A DNA stretch of 64,000 bases from Rhodobium gokarnense. GTDB lineage: Bacteria; Pseudomonadota; Alphaproteobacteria; Rhizobiales; Rhodobiaceae. The translations under genes were made by a program, and so were the position numbers. The notes beneath the pieces were generated by a model. The model did no database searches. It saw only the letters and a program-made list of their open reading frames with translations, and was not told where the DNA came from. Shown piece by piece: positions 8,858 to 18,318 of the stretch. Position 1 is the first letter of the stretch, and each line of letters starts with the position of its first letter. The stretch spans positions 124,001-188,000 of the forward strand of contig NZ_JAOQNS010000002.1 in assembly GCF_025961475.1 (NCBI RefSeq), read 5' to 3'.

Positions 8858-10201
8858 TCACCCCATCAACCGCGCGACCCGCCCCTTCGCCGCTTCCAGA
8901 ACCGCTCCCAGATCGACCCCCGTCAGCACGCCACCGGAAACCACCCGCCGTCCCTCCACCAAGAGGTCACGAACGCCAAACGGCCCACACAACACCAGCG
9001 CGGCGACCGGATCCCACGACCCGGCGGCCGCAAGCCCGGAAATATCCCAGATCGCGATGTCCGCGCGCTTGCCGACGTCGATCGACCCGCAATCGTGCCG
9101 GCCCAGAACCCTTGCGCCGCCGAGCGTCGCGATCTCCAGCGCCTCGCGGGCGGACATCGCATCGGCGCCGTTCTTCACCCGCTGCAAGAGCAGCGCCTGG
9201 CGCGCCTCGGAGAGCATGTGACCACTGTCGTTGCTGGCCGAGCCGTCGACGCCGAGGCCGACCTTGACGCCCGCATCGCGCATCTGGCGGACAGGGGCGA
9301 TGCCCGAGCCGAGCCGGCAGTTGGAGCAGGGGCAGTGGGCGACGCCCGTGCCGGAGCGGGAAAAGAGGTCGATCTCGGACCCGTCGAGCTTGACGCAGTG
9401 GGCATGCCAGACGTCATCGCCGGTCCAGCCGAGGCTTTCCGCATAGTCCCCCGGCCGGCAGCCGAATGTCTCCAGCGAATAGTCGATGTCCTCGTCGTTC
9501 TCGGCGAGATGGGTGTGGAGCATCACGCCCTTTTGCCGGGCAAGCTCCGCCGTCTCCTTCATGAGGCCGGTGGAGACGGAAAAGGGCGAGCAAGGGGCGA
9601 GTGCCACCCGCACCATCGCGCCGTCGGCCGGATCGTGGAGGGCGTCGACCACCCGCTCGCAGTCCTTCAGGATATCGGGCTCGGCCTCGGTCAGCCGGTC
9701 CGGCGGCAGGCCGCCCGCACTCTCGCCGACGCTCATGGAACCGCGCGTCGCATGGAACCGGACGCCGATGCTTGTCGCCGCCGCGACCGTATCCTCCAGC
9801 TTCGCCCCGTTCGGAAAAATGTACTGGTGGTCGGAACTCATGGTGCAGCCGGAAAGCGCCAGCTCGGCGAGCCCGACCTGGGCCGAGACAAAGAAATCCT
9901 CCGGCGTCATTTTCAGGAAGATCGGATAGAGCGTCTTCAGCCAGCCGAAGAGGAGCGCGTCCTGGCCGCCCGGAACGGCGCGCACCAGCGTCTGGAACAG
10001 GTGATGGTGGGTGTTGACGAGCCCCGGCGTGACGACGCAGCCGGAGGCATCGATGGTCTCGTCGACGGCCTCGGCCGCAATCCCTTCGCCGACGGCGACG
10101 ATCACCCCGTCCTCGACGAGCACCCTGCCGCCGGAAATTTCGCGGCGTGCCGCGTCCATGGTGACGACGACGTCGGCATTTTTGATGAGGGTTCGCGTCA
10201 C
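8858..10201 (-). CDS. 8-oxoguanine deaminase (guanine/triazine-deaminase-type amidohydrolase)
   Basis: Cytoplasmic metal-dependent amidohydrolase of the ATZ/TRZ/guanine deaminase group that would deaminate 8-oxoguanine (to urate) or guanine (to xanthine), feeding the purine island. With a GTG start at 10201 (MTRTLIKNADVVVTMDAARR) the protein has 447 residues. Metal ligands are visible: the HxH in NTHHHLFQ (H65, H67), H229 and H231 in HTHLAEND, H266/H268 in WHAHC, and D319 in GVDGSASND. The NTHHHLFQTLVRA block and the length are those of the 8-oxoguanine deaminase subgroup. An in-frame extension to 10399 is possible but has no domain character. It is divergent from xdhA. Exact substrate is inferred from subgroup and context. 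Confidence 0.85.
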   Translation of the reverse strand: MTRTLIKNADVVVTMDAARREISGGRVLVEDGVIVAVGEGIAAEAVDETIDASGCVVTPGLVNTHHHLFQTLVRAVPGGQDALLFGWLKTLYPIFLKMTPEDFFVSAQVGLAELALSGCTMSSDHQYIFPNGAKLEDTVAAATSIGVRFHATRGSMSVGESAGGLPPDRLTEAEPDILKDCERVVDALHDPADGAMVRVALAPCSPFSVSTGLMKETAELARQKGVMLHTHLAENDEDIDYSLETFGCRPGDYAESLGWTGDDVWHAHCVKLDGSEIDLFSRSGTGVAHCPCSNCRLGSGIAPVRQMRDAGVKVGLGVDGSASNDSGHMLSEARQALLLQRVKNGADAMSAREALEIATLGGARVLGRHDCGSIDVGKRADIAIWDISGLAAAGSWDPVAALVLCGPFGVRDLLVEGRRVVSGGVLTGVDLGAVLEAAKGRVARLMG

Positions 10202-10437
10202 CGGCGGCTCCGGAAAATCGTTGGAAAAACGGCCGCGGGCGCGGCCGGCACAAACACCAAGTGTGCGTTGCGCTTCGCGGACGCGCAAGCGGCCTTTGCC
10301 GCTTTCGTTCGCCTGCTCAAAATATGGACTTGCAAGGAACAAAGCCGTTGGACGACAGTGGGTTGCATGCGGAGAAACGAAAGGGTGCACATGGCGCACG
10401 GAGGAGGCAGCCTGAACGGCGCGGGAGCCGCCCGCCG

Positions 10438-11922
10438 ATGACCGCCATCCGCCGCGAGATCCGCTTCCTTCTCAACGACGACGAGATCCGCCTCACAGAA
10501 GTCGGACCGAACGACACGCTGCTCGACCACATTCGCCTTGCCCGCCGCCTTACCGGCACCAAGGAGGGCTGCGCGGAGGGCGACTGCGGCGCCTGCACGG
10601 TGCTGGTCGGCCGGCTGACGGCAAAGGGGCTCCGGTACGAGCCGGTCAATGCTTGCATCCGCCTGCTCGCCTCCGTCGACCGCTGCCATGTGGTGACGGT
10701 GGAGCATCTGGCGGGCCCCGATGGCCTCCACCCGGTGCAGCAGGCGATGGTTTCCGAGCACGCCAGCCAGTGTGGCTTCTGTACCCCCGGCATCGTCATG
10801 TCGCTCTATGCCCTCTGGCTGTCGGTGCCCGAGCCCGGCGAGGCGGAGATCGAGACGGCGCTGCAGGGCAATCTCTGCCGCTGCACCGGCTACCAGCCCA
10901 TCGTCGACGCCGCAAAGGCCGCCTGCGCCCTCGGCAACCCGGCCGAGGATGCGTTGGTCACGAACCGCGAAGCGATCGCCGCAAAGCTCAAATCCTTCGA
11001 CGGCGCGCGCGTCGAGGTCGAGAAAGACGGCGCCCGCGCCTTCCTGCCCGCCGACCTTGAGGATTTTGCCGAACTCCGCGCGGACATGCCCGAAGCAACC
11101 ATCGTCGCCGGCGCCACCGATGTCGGCCTCTGGGTCACCAAGGAAATGCGCGACATCTCGCCGGCGGTCTTTGTCGGTCATCTGGCAGAGTTGAAGGAGA
11201 TCACGGAAGACGACGCGGGCCTTACCCTCGGCGCCGCCGTCACCTACTCCGAGGCCGCGGCTTCGGTCCGGCGCATGTTCCCGCACCTTGCCGAATTCTG
11301 GCCGCGCATCGGCGGCTGGCAGATCCGCAATATGGGGACGGTCGGCGGCAACATCGCCAACGGCTCGCCGATCGGCGACACCCCGCCGGTGCTGATCGCC
11401 CTTGGTGCCCGTGTGATCCTCCGCCACCGCGAGGAGCGCCGGATTCTTGAGCTCGAAGACTTCTTCCTCGACTACGGCAAGCAGGACAGAAAACCCGGCG
11501 ATTTCCTGGAAGCCATCCACATCCCCCGGCCGGCCCCCGACACCCTCAACGCCGCCTACAAGATTTCCAAGCGCCGCGACGAGGATATTTCCGCGGTCTG
11601 CGGCGCGTTCTCGCTGCGGCTCGACGGCGGCACGGTCGGGTCTATTCGCATCGCCTTCGGCGGCATGGCGGCAACGCCGAAGCGGGCAAGCAGGGTCGAA
11701 GCGGCGCTTGAGGGCAAGCCCTGGACGGAAGAAACCGTCGCCAAGGCCGCCAACGCCTTCGCCGAGGATTTCTCGCCGATCAGCGACTGGCGGGCATCGA
11801 GCGACTACCGCGCCCTCATCGCCCGCAACCTCCTCCTTCGCTTCTTATATGAAACCTCGGAGGTCGGCGAGCCCGTCCAACTGTCCGCCATGCCTGTCCC
11901 GGAGGCCGCCGGATGGATGTAA
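10438..11922 (+). CDS. xdhA: Xanthine dehydrogenase small subunit (2Fe-2S/FAD)
   Basis: Electron-transfer subunit of the cytoplasmic enzyme that oxidises hypoxanthine and xanthine to urate. The 494-residue protein carries the plant-type [2Fe-2S] cluster (C45, C50, C53, C73; GCAEGDCGACTV), a second cluster in the helical domain (C112, C115 in QCGFCTPG; C147, C149 in CRCTGYQP) and an FAD-binding domain from about 195 (TIVAGATDVGLWVTKEMR; GNIANGSPIGDTPP). The ATG at 10438 fits the family N-terminus (TAIRREIRFLLND). It overlaps the start of xdhB by 10 bp, which couples translation. The bacterial two-subunit (XdhA/XdhB) arrangement is seen here rather than a single polypeptide. Confidence 0.96.
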   Translation: MTAIRREIRFLLNDDEIRLTEVGPNDTLLDHIRLARRLTGTKEGCAEGDCGACTVLVGRLTAKGLRYEPVNACIRLLASVDRCHVVTVEHLAGPDGLHPVQQAMVSEHASQCGFCTPGIVMSLYALWLSVPEPGEAEIETALQGNLCRCTGYQPIVDAAKAACALGNPAEDALVTNREAIAAKLKSFDGARVEVEKDGARAFLPADLEDFAELRADMPEATIVAGATDVGLWVTKEMRDISPAVFVGHLAELKEITEDDAGLTLGAAVTYSEAAASVRRMFPHLAEFWPRIGGWQIRNMGTVGGNIANGSPIGDTPPVLIALGARVILRHREERRILELEDFFLDYGKQDRKPGDFLEAIHIPRPAPDTLNAAYKISKRRDEDISAVCGAFSLRLDGGTVGSIRIAFGGMAATPKRASRVEAALEGKPWTEETVAKAANAFAEDFSPISDWRASSDYRALIARNLLLRFLYETSEVGEPVQLSAMPVPEAAGWM

Positions 11923-14228
11923 AAATCCGCGGCGGCGTCCATGCGCCGGAAAAACATGACTCCGCCGAAAAGCATGTCACCGGCCGGGCCGACTACGCCG
12001 ACGACATCGCCGCGCCGGAGGGCACGCTGCACGCGGCGCTCGGCCTGTCGACCGTCGCCCGCGGCCGGATCAAAGGCCTCGACCTGTCCGACGCAAAAAC
12101 CTTTCCCGGCGTCGTCGGCGTTCTCACGGCGCGCGACATTCCCGGCGTCAACGACGTCTCCTCCACCGGCCGTCATGACGATCCGGTGTTCGCCGAGGAC
12201 GAAATTTCGTTCCACGGCCAGCCGGTCTTTGCTGTCATCGCGGAAACCCGCGAGGCAGCGCGGCGGGCGGCGAAGATGGCGCGCATGGATGTCGAGGAAC
12301 TGCCCCACGTCATCGATGTCGCCGATGCCAGGGACGCCGGATACCCCAACGTCACCGAGCCGCTGACGCTGCAGCGCGGCGAGGTCGGCCCGGCGCTGGA
12401 TGCGGCCCCGCATCGCCTCAAAGGGACCATGCGGGTCGGCGGCCAGGATCACTTTTATCTGGAAAGCCACATCGCGCTCGCCATTCCCGGCGAGGACGAC
12501 GAGGTGACGGTCGTCTCCTCCACCCAGCATCCGAGCGAGGTCCAGCACATGGTCGCCCATGTGCTCGGCGTGCCGTCGAACGCGGTGACCGTCACCGTGC
12601 GCCGCATGGGCGGCGGCTTCGGCGGCAAGGAGACCCAGTCCTCGCTGTTCGCCGCCGTCGCCGCGGTGGCGGCGAAGAAATACGGGCGCGCGGTCAAGCT
12701 CCGCCCCGACCGCGACGAGGACATGGTGGCCACCGGCAAGCGCCACGATTTTTTGATCGACTACGATGTCGGCTTCGACGACGACGGCCGCGTGCTGGCC
12801 GTTTCCGGCGACTTCGCCGCCCGCTGCGGGTTTTCCGCCGACCTCTCCGGCCCGGTGACCGACCGCGCGCTCTTCCACGCCGACAATGCCTATTACTATC
12901 CGACTGTGCGCCTGACCTCCCGGCCGCTGAAGACCGATACCGTCTCCAACACCGCGTTCCGCGGCTTCGGCGGGCCGCAGGGCGTGATCGCGGCCGAGCG
13001 CATCATGGAGGAGATTTCATACGCGCTGGGCAAGGACCCGCTGGAGGTCCGCAAGGCCAATTTCTACGGGGTGGGGGAGCGCGACGTCACGCCCTACCAC
13101 CAGACCGTCGCCGACAGCATTCTGGAGCGGATCGTCGGCGAACTGGAGGACGACGCCGACTACGCGGCGCGCCGCGAGGCGGTCCTCGCCCACAACGCAG
13201 GCCACCGGATCCTCAAGAAGGGCATTGCGCTCACGCCCGTGAAATTCGGCATTTCCTTCACGGCCACCTGGTTCAACCAGGCCGGCGCGCTGGTCCATGT
13301 CTATAACGATGGCTCGATCCACCTGAACCATGGCGGCACGGAGATGGGTCAGGGCCTCTTCGTCAAGGTCGCCCAGGTCGTCGCAGACTGCTTCCAGGTC
13401 GATCTCGACCGGGTGAAGATCACCGGCACGACGACGGCCAAGGTCCCCAACACCTCGGCGACGGCGGCCTCCTCCGGCACCGACCTCAACGCCATGGCGG
13501 CAAAGGCGGCGGCGGAAGAAATCAAGGAGCGGCTCGTCGCCTTCGCCGTGGAGAGCTTCGACGTGCCGGCCGACCAGGTGGCGTTCGAGCCGAACACGGT
13601 CCGCGTCGGCAACACGCGGTTTCCGTTCCCCGAGTTCATCAAGAAGGCCTATCTCGGCCGGGTGCATCTCTCCGCCGCGGGCTTCTACAAGACGCCGGAC
13701 ATCCATTGGGACCGGGCGGCCGGAAAAGGCCGGCCGTTCTACTATTTCGCCTATGGCGCGGCGGTCTCCGAGGTCAGCGTCGACACGCTGACCGGCGAAT
13801 ACCGGGTCGACCGGGTCGATATCCTCCACGACGTCGGCCGCTCCCTCAATCCGGCCATCGACCGGGGGCAGGTCGAGGGCGCGTTCATCCAGGGCATGGG
13901 CTGGCTGACGACGGAGGAGCTGTGGTGGGACGACAAGGGGCGGCTGCGGACCCACGCCCCGTCCACCTACAAGATCCCGCTCGCCTCCGACCGGCCGCGC
14001 GTCTTCAACGTGCGGCTTGCGGAGTGGTCGGAAAACCGCGAGCCGACCATCCGCCGCTCCAAGGCCGTCGGCGAGCCGCCCTTCATGCTGGCGATCTCGG
14101 TGCTTGAGGCCCTGTCGATGGCAGTAGCCTCGACGGCCGGCTATCGCGTCTGCCCACGGCTCGATGCGCCGGCAACACCGGAACGGGTGCTGATGGCGAT
14201 CGAGCGGCTAAGGGGGGCAAAAAAATGA
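11913..14228 (+). CDS. xdhB: Xanthine dehydrogenase molybdopterin-binding subunit
   Basis: Catalytic molybdenum subunit of xanthine dehydrogenase, 771 residues, normal length. Family motifs are present: GGGFGGKE in the molybdopterin-binding part, FRGFGGPQG (substrate-positioning arginine region), HLNHGGTEMGQG, SATAASSGTDLN and the catalytic-glutamate block AVGEPPFML near the C-terminus. The ATG lies inside the last codons of xdhA, and its stop overlaps the start of xdhC by 4 bp, so xdhABC form one coupled operon. Confidence 0.97.
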   Translation: MDVKIRGGVHAPEKHDSAEKHVTGRADYADDIAAPEGTLHAALGLSTVARGRIKGLDLSDAKTFPGVVGVLTARDIPGVNDVSSTGRHDDPVFAEDEISFHGQPVFAVIAETREAARRAAKMARMDVEELPHVIDVADARDAGYPNVTEPLTLQRGEVGPALDAAPHRLKGTMRVGGQDHFYLESHIALAIPGEDDEVTVVSSTQHPSEVQHMVAHVLGVPSNAVTVTVRRMGGGFGGKETQSSLFAAVAAVAAKKYGRAVKLRPDRDEDMVATGKRHDFLIDYDVGFDDDGRVLAVSGDFAARCGFSADLSGPVTDRALFHADNAYYYPTVRLTSRPLKTDTVSNTAFRGFGGPQGVIAAERIMEEISYALGKDPLEVRKANFYGVGERDVTPYHQTVADSILERIVGELEDDADYAARREAVLAHNAGHRILKKGIALTPVKFGISFTATWFNQAGALVHVYNDGSIHLNHGGTEMGQGLFVKVAQVVADCFQVDLDRVKITGTTTAKVPNTSATAASSGTDLNAMAAKAAAEEIKERLVAFAVESFDVPADQVAFEPNTVRVGNTRFPFPEFIKKAYLGRVHLSAAGFYKTPDIHWDRAAGKGRPFYYFAYGAAVSEVSVDTLTGEYRVDRVDILHDVGRSLNPAIDRGQVEGAFIQGMGWLTTEELWWDDKGRLRTHAPSTYKIPLASDRPRVFNVRLAEWSENREPTIRRSKAVGEPPFMLAISVLEALSMAVASTAGYRVCPRLDAPATPERVLMAIERLRGAKK

Positions 14229-15064
14229 TCGTCTCGCCCTCGGCCCTCGATGCCTTCCTCGGCGCCTCGGACAAGATCGCGCTGGTCCGGCTCGCCGTCG
14301 CCAAGGGCTCCACGCCCCGCGCCGCCGGGACCTGGATGCTGGTGTCGGAAGAGGCCATGCTCGGCACCATCGGCGGCGGCCAGATGGAATTTCTGGCCAT
14401 CGATACGGCGCGAAAGCTGCTGGGCGAGGCAGGTTCGCAAAGCCCGGTCCTCGACCTCGCCCTCGGCCCGGAGATCGGCCAGTGCTGCGGCGGCCGTGTG
14501 ACGCTGAAGGTAGTGCTTCTCGGCGCCGACGAGGAGGCCGCGATCCGCGCGGAGGTCGCGGCGAATGCCGACGCCCTGCCGTCGGTCTACGTTTTCGGCG
14601 CCGGCCATGTGGGCCGCGCGCTGGTAAAGGCGCTGGCGCTGCTGCCCGTCCGCGCTGTCCTCGTCGACAGCCGCGAGGAAGAACTGGACCGCGCCGGTCC
14701 CGAGGCGGAAAAGCAGCTAACGGCCTTGCCGGAAGAGGTCGTGCGCGCGGCCAAGCCCGGCAGCGCCTTCGTCGGCATGACCCACGAACATTCCCTCGAT
14801 TTCCTCATCGTCCGCGAGGCGCTCCTGCGCGGCGATGCCGCCTATGTCGGCATGATCGGCTCCAAGACCAAGCGGGCGAGTTTTGAGCGCTATTCCGCGC
14901 GGCAGGAGCCGACAGTCGATGCCGCGCGCCTCGTCTGCCCGATCGGCGCGCAAGGGAGTCGCGACAAGCGCCCGGAGGTGATAGCGGCCTTCGTCGCCGC
15001 GGAGGTGATTGCGGTGCTGACGGCGGAGACGGCAGCGACACCGGCGGAGACCGCCGGCGCCTGA
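14225..15064 (+). CDS. xdhC: Xanthine dehydrogenase accessory protein XdhC
   Basis: Binds the molybdenum cofactor, protects and delivers it to XdhB, and takes part in its sulfuration. The 279-residue protein has the XdhC/CoxI N-terminal block (VAKGSTPRAAGTWMLV, GTIGGGQMEF, GQCCGGRVTL) and the Rossmann-like C-terminal domain (VYVFGAGHVGRALVKAL, SAFVGMTHEHSLDF, YVGMIGSKTKRASF). It is translationally coupled to xdhB (ATGA overlap). The alanine- and threonine-rich C-terminal tail is unremarkable. Confidence 0.96.
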   Translation: MIVSPSALDAFLGASDKIALVRLAVAKGSTPRAAGTWMLVSEEAMLGTIGGGQMEFLAIDTARKLLGEAGSQSPVLDLALGPEIGQCCGGRVTLKVVLLGADEEAAIRAEVAANADALPSVYVFGAGHVGRALVKALALLPVRAVLVDSREEELDRAGPEAEKQLTALPEEVVRAAKPGSAFVGMTHEHSLDFLIVREALLRGDAAYVGMIGSKTKRASFERYSARQEPTVDAARLVCPIGAQGSRDKRPEVIAAFVAAEVIAVLTAETAATPAETAGA

Positions 15065-15082
15065 CCGTGCCGCGCCGCCCGA

Positions 15083-15170
15083 TGGATTGCCGCGTCGGCC
15101 TATCGGCCTCCTCGCAATGACGTTGATACTAAATAACAAATCGTCATTGCGAGCGGAGCGAAGCAATCCA
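15083..15170. repeat. Type A palindromic intergenic repeat, possible bidirectional terminator
   Basis: A nested inverted repeat: outer arms TGGATTGC (15083-15090) and GCAATCCA (15163-15170), inner perfect 12-bp arms CTCGCAATGACG (15111-15122) and CGTCATTGCGAG (15142-15153) with a 19-bp AT-rich loop. It sits between the convergent xdhC and permease genes. The same arms and loop length recur at 29742-29784. Confidence 0.8.
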
Positions 15171-15216
15171 GAAAGCGGCGGGTGCCGGCGCGCCCGACAC
15201 CTGCCCTCTTAACTCC

Positions 15217-16629
15217 TCATTCCGGATCATTCCGGTGCCCGGCCATGCCGCCGGAAATCTCCTCCGTTGCCTCGCCGGAGAGCGGCTGCGGCAGGACGAG
15301 GTTGAGGATGATGGCGAGGAACGCGGCCGGCAGGAGGCCGGAGGTCAGCAGCACCTTGGCCGTTCCCGGCAGGTGCTGCAGCGCACCGGGTTCGAGCTGC
15401 AGGCCGAGGCCGATGGAGATGGAGATCGCGAAGATCACCATGCTGCGCCGGTCCCAGTCGACGTCGGCGAGCATGGAGATGCCGGCGGCGACGACCATGC
15501 CGAACATGACGATGACGCCGCCGCCGAGGACCTCGATCGGGATGGTAGAGACGATCGCTCCGATTTTCGGGATGAGGCCGGCGACGATGAGAAAGACCGC
15601 GCCGATGGTGACGACGTGCCGGCTCATCACGCCGGTCATGGCGATGAGGCCGACATTCTGGGAGAACGAGGTGTTGGGCAGCGCGCCGAAGACGCCGGCG
15701 ACGGCCGAGCCGAGGCCGTCGGCGAAGGTGGCGCCGCGGATTTCCTCCGTCGTCGCCTCGCGGCCCGCCCCGCCCTTGGTGATGCCGGAGACGTCGCCGA
15801 CGGTCTCGATGGCGGAGATGACGGCCATCAGGCAGAAGCCGATCACGGCGGCGAGGCTGAACTCGAAGCCGAAATGGAACGGATCGGGCAGGGCGAAAAC
15901 GGCGGCATTTGCGACATTGTTGAAGCTCACCATGCCCAGGAAATAGGCAACGATGTAGCCGGCGATGAGCCCGACGAGGACGGCGGCGACGGAGAGGATG
16001 CCGCGGGTGAAGAATTTCACGGCCAGCGTCACGACGATGACGATCAGCGCCACGGACCAGTTCTGCAGGCTGCCATATTCCGGCTTGCCGATGGCCGGCA
16101 CCCCGCCGGCGGCGTACTGGATGCCGACCTTGACCAGCGCCAGCCCGATCATGGTGACGACGAGGCCGGTGACGAGCGGCGGCAGGGCGAAACGGATCTT
16201 GCCGATGAAGGGGGCAAGGCAGGCGTGGAACATGCCGCCGATGAGGACGCCGCCCATCAGCGGCGCCATCGCCTCCACCCCCTTGCCGGCAACGATCGGG
16301 ATCATGATCGGAATGAAGGCGAAGCTGGTGCCCTGGACGATGGGAAGCCTTGCGCCAACGGGACCGAAGCCGATGGTCTGGAACAGGGTGGCGACGCCGG
16401 CAAAGAGCATCGACATCTGGATCATGTAGATGAGGTTGGGGAAGGCCGGCGAGTTGGAGCCGAAGCCGAAGCCGGCGGCGCCGGCAACGATGATCGCCGG
16501 CGTCACGTTGCTGACGAACATCGCCAGCACGTGCTGGATGCCGAGCGGCACGGCGGTCGCCAGCGGCGGCGTGTAGTCCGGATCGCGCAATTGCTCCGGG
16601 GTCCCGATGGACTCTGCGTATTCGGCCAT
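15217..16629 (-). CDS. NCS2-family purine permease (xanthine/urate type)
   Basis: Inner-membrane proton-coupled purine transporter. The 470-residue protein has the multi-segment hydrophobic pattern expected for NCS2 carriers and the family signatures: FQTIGFGPVGARLPIVQG near the N-terminal half, AVISAIETVGDVSG, and the PNTSFSQNVGLIAMTGVMSR block. Substrate is most likely xanthine or urate given neighbours xdhABC and puuE-uraD, but uracil cannot be excluded from motifs alone. Good AAGGAGACGGG-type ribosome site before the ATG. It is upstream of nothing on its own strand for over 100 bp and lies in the same orientation as puuE-uraD, 116 bp away. Confidence 0.92.
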   Translation of the reverse strand: MAEYAESIGTPEQLRDPDYTPPLATAVPLGIQHVLAMFVSNVTPAIIVAGAAGFGFGSNSPAFPNLIYMIQMSMLFAGVATLFQTIGFGPVGARLPIVQGTSFAFIPIMIPIVAGKGVEAMAPLMGGVLIGGMFHACLAPFIGKIRFALPPLVTGLVVTMIGLALVKVGIQYAAGGVPAIGKPEYGSLQNWSVALIVIVVTLAVKFFTRGILSVAAVLVGLIAGYIVAYFLGMVSFNNVANAAVFALPDPFHFGFEFSLAAVIGFCLMAVISAIETVGDVSGITKGGAGREATTEEIRGATFADGLGSAVAGVFGALPNTSFSQNVGLIAMTGVMSRHVVTIGAVFLIVAGLIPKIGAIVSTIPIEVLGGGVIVMFGMVVAAGISMLADVDWDRRSMVIFAISISIGLGLQLEPGALQHLPGTAKVLLTSGLLPAAFLAIILNLVLPQPLSGEATEEISGGMAGHRNDPE

Positions 16630-16745
16630 TCCCGTCTCCTTTTCGGCGTCGGCAAAGCCCGCGAGGGGGCGTTGCCGCGTTTTTTGTCGGAGAACTGCCT
16701 AGCAAGAACCGCGCCGGTTGCAGCGCGATGCAAGCCGCAGCCGGG

Positions 16746-18167
16746 TCAGGACAGGAGTGCGTCGAGCCTGAGCTTCGCGATCCGCTCCACCTGGCCGCAG
16801 GCGGCGGCAAATTCCGTCTCCCGGTCGTTGCCGATGCGGGCCTCGAAGGCGGCAAGGATGTCGGCCTTCGTCAGCCCCTTGACGGCGATGATGAAGGGAA
16901 AGCCGAATTTTTCCTTGTAGGCTTCGTTGAGCTTGGTGAAGCGGGCGCGCTCGCCATCCGTCAGGGCGTCGAGCCCGGCGCCCGCCTGCTCGGCGGCGGA
17001 GTCCGCCGTCAGGCGCCTGGCCGTCGCCAGCTTGCCGGCAAGGTCTGGATGGGCGTTGAGGACGCCGAGCCGCTCCTCCGGCGTCGCCCTGCGGAACTGG
17101 TAGGTGAGGGCGGCGTGGAGGCCAGAAGCCGTGTCGTTGACGGGGCCCAGCTCGTCTTCGAAGGCGCGCTCGGCGATGAAGGGCGAATGCTCGAAGATGC
17201 CGCCGAAGTGCTCCAGGAATGCGTCCCGGTCCATCTGCGAGGGAACGAGCACCGGGCGCACGGGCGGATGGCGCTCCGTCCAGTGCCGGGCGATGTCGAT
17301 CCGCCGCGCGAACCAGACCTTGTCGTGGCTCCGGGCGTAATCGATGAAGCGGCGCAGGGCGCGTGCCCGTCCCGGTCGGCCGGCGAGCCGGCAGTGGAGG
17401 CCGATATTCATCATCTTCGGTCGGCCCTCGCGGCCTTCCAGGTAGAGTTCGTCGAAGGAGTCCTTCAGGTAGGTGAAGAACTGGTCGCCGCTGTTGAAGC
17501 CCTGGGGCGTCGCGAACCGCATGTCGTTGGCATCGAGCGTATAGGGGATGACGAGCTGGTCGCGGCCGGCATGGCGGTACCAGTAGGGCAGGTCGTCGCA
17601 ATAGGTATCGGAGACATAGTCGAAGCCGCCGATTTCCGTGACGAGGTCGACCGTGTTGACCGAGCAGCGCCCGGTGTACCAGCCGCGGGGTCTTTCACCG
17701 GTGACAGCCTCGTGCATCGCGATCGCCTGCAGGATGTCTGCCGTCTCGGCCTCTGGAGAAAAATCCTTGTATTCGATCCATTTGAGGCCGTGCGAGGCGA
17801 TCTCCCAGTCGGATTCCTGCATCGCCGACACCTGCTCCGGCGATCGTTTCAGCGCCGTTGCGATGCCATAGACCGTGACGGGGATGCCGGCGTCTGTGAA
17901 CAGGCGATGCAGCCGCCAGAAGCCGGCCCGGGCGCCATATTCGTAGATCGACTCCATGTTCCAGTGCCGCTTGGCGGGCCAGGGGGAGGCGCCGACAACC
18001 TCGGACAGGAACGCCTCGGAGGCCGCGTCGCCATGCAGCAGGCAGTTCTCCCCGCCCTCCTCGTAATTGATGACGAACTGGACGGCGATCGCCGCACCGT
18101 CCGGCCAAGCGGCACCCGGCGGGGTGGCGCCGTAGCCGTGCATGTCGCGGGGATATCGAAACGCCAA
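16746..18167 (-). CDS. puuE: PuuE allantoinase fused to OHCU decarboxylase (UraD)
   Basis: A single 473-residue polypeptide carrying two steps of urate breakdown. Residues 1 to about 305 are the cofactor-independent, polysaccharide-deacetylase-fold allantoinase PuuE (FRYPRDMHGYGATPP; VQFVINYEEGGENCLLHGD; WEIASHGLKWIEYKD; GWYTGRCSVNT). Residues about 310-473 are 2-oxo-4-hydroxy-4-carboxy-5-ureidoimidazoline decarboxylase, with AHPDLAGKL (H373), S390/Q394, NEAYKEKFGFPFI and the C-terminal RIGNDRETEFAAACGQVERIA. Together they convert OHCU to S-allantoin and then to allantoate. The fusion is known in some Proteobacteria. It is transcribed divergently from uraH across 151 bp, which supplies the preceding step. 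Confidence 0.95.
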   Translation of the reverse strand: MAFRYPRDMHGYGATPPGAAWPDGAAIAVQFVINYEEGGENCLLHGDAASEAFLSEVVGASPWPAKRHWNMESIYEYGARAGFWRLHRLFTDAGIPVTVYGIATALKRSPEQVSAMQESDWEIASHGLKWIEYKDFSPEAETADILQAIAMHEAVTGERPRGWYTGRCSVNTVDLVTEIGGFDYVSDTYCDDLPYWYRHAGRDQLVIPYTLDANDMRFATPQGFNSGDQFFTYLKDSFDELYLEGREGRPKMMNIGLHCRLAGRPGRARALRRFIDYARSHDKVWFARRIDIARHWTERHPPVRPVLVPSQMDRDAFLEHFGGIFEHSPFIAERAFEDELGPVNDTASGLHAALTYQFRRATPEERLGVLNAHPDLAGKLATARRLTADSAAEQAGAGLDALTDGERARFTKLNEAYKEKFGFPFIIAVKGLTKADILAAFEARIGNDRETEFAAACGQVERIAKLRLDALLS

Positions 18168-18318
18168 GGCGGGCCTCCTTTTTCTTGCCTTCGATATAAG
18201 ATCAAGGAACGATCGAAGTCACGCCGGTACTGCGCAGCGTTCCGGTTCGGCTTTGATCGGGCTATGCATTATGGAAAAGCTTATCTGAGCGGGTCGGACA
18301 GGGCAGGGGGAGCAAAAA

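Noticed and set aside
15235-16920. Very acidic 561-codon plus-strand frame
   Set aside because: Antisense to the purine permease; the D/G/E-rich sequence mirrors codons of a hydrophobic protein.
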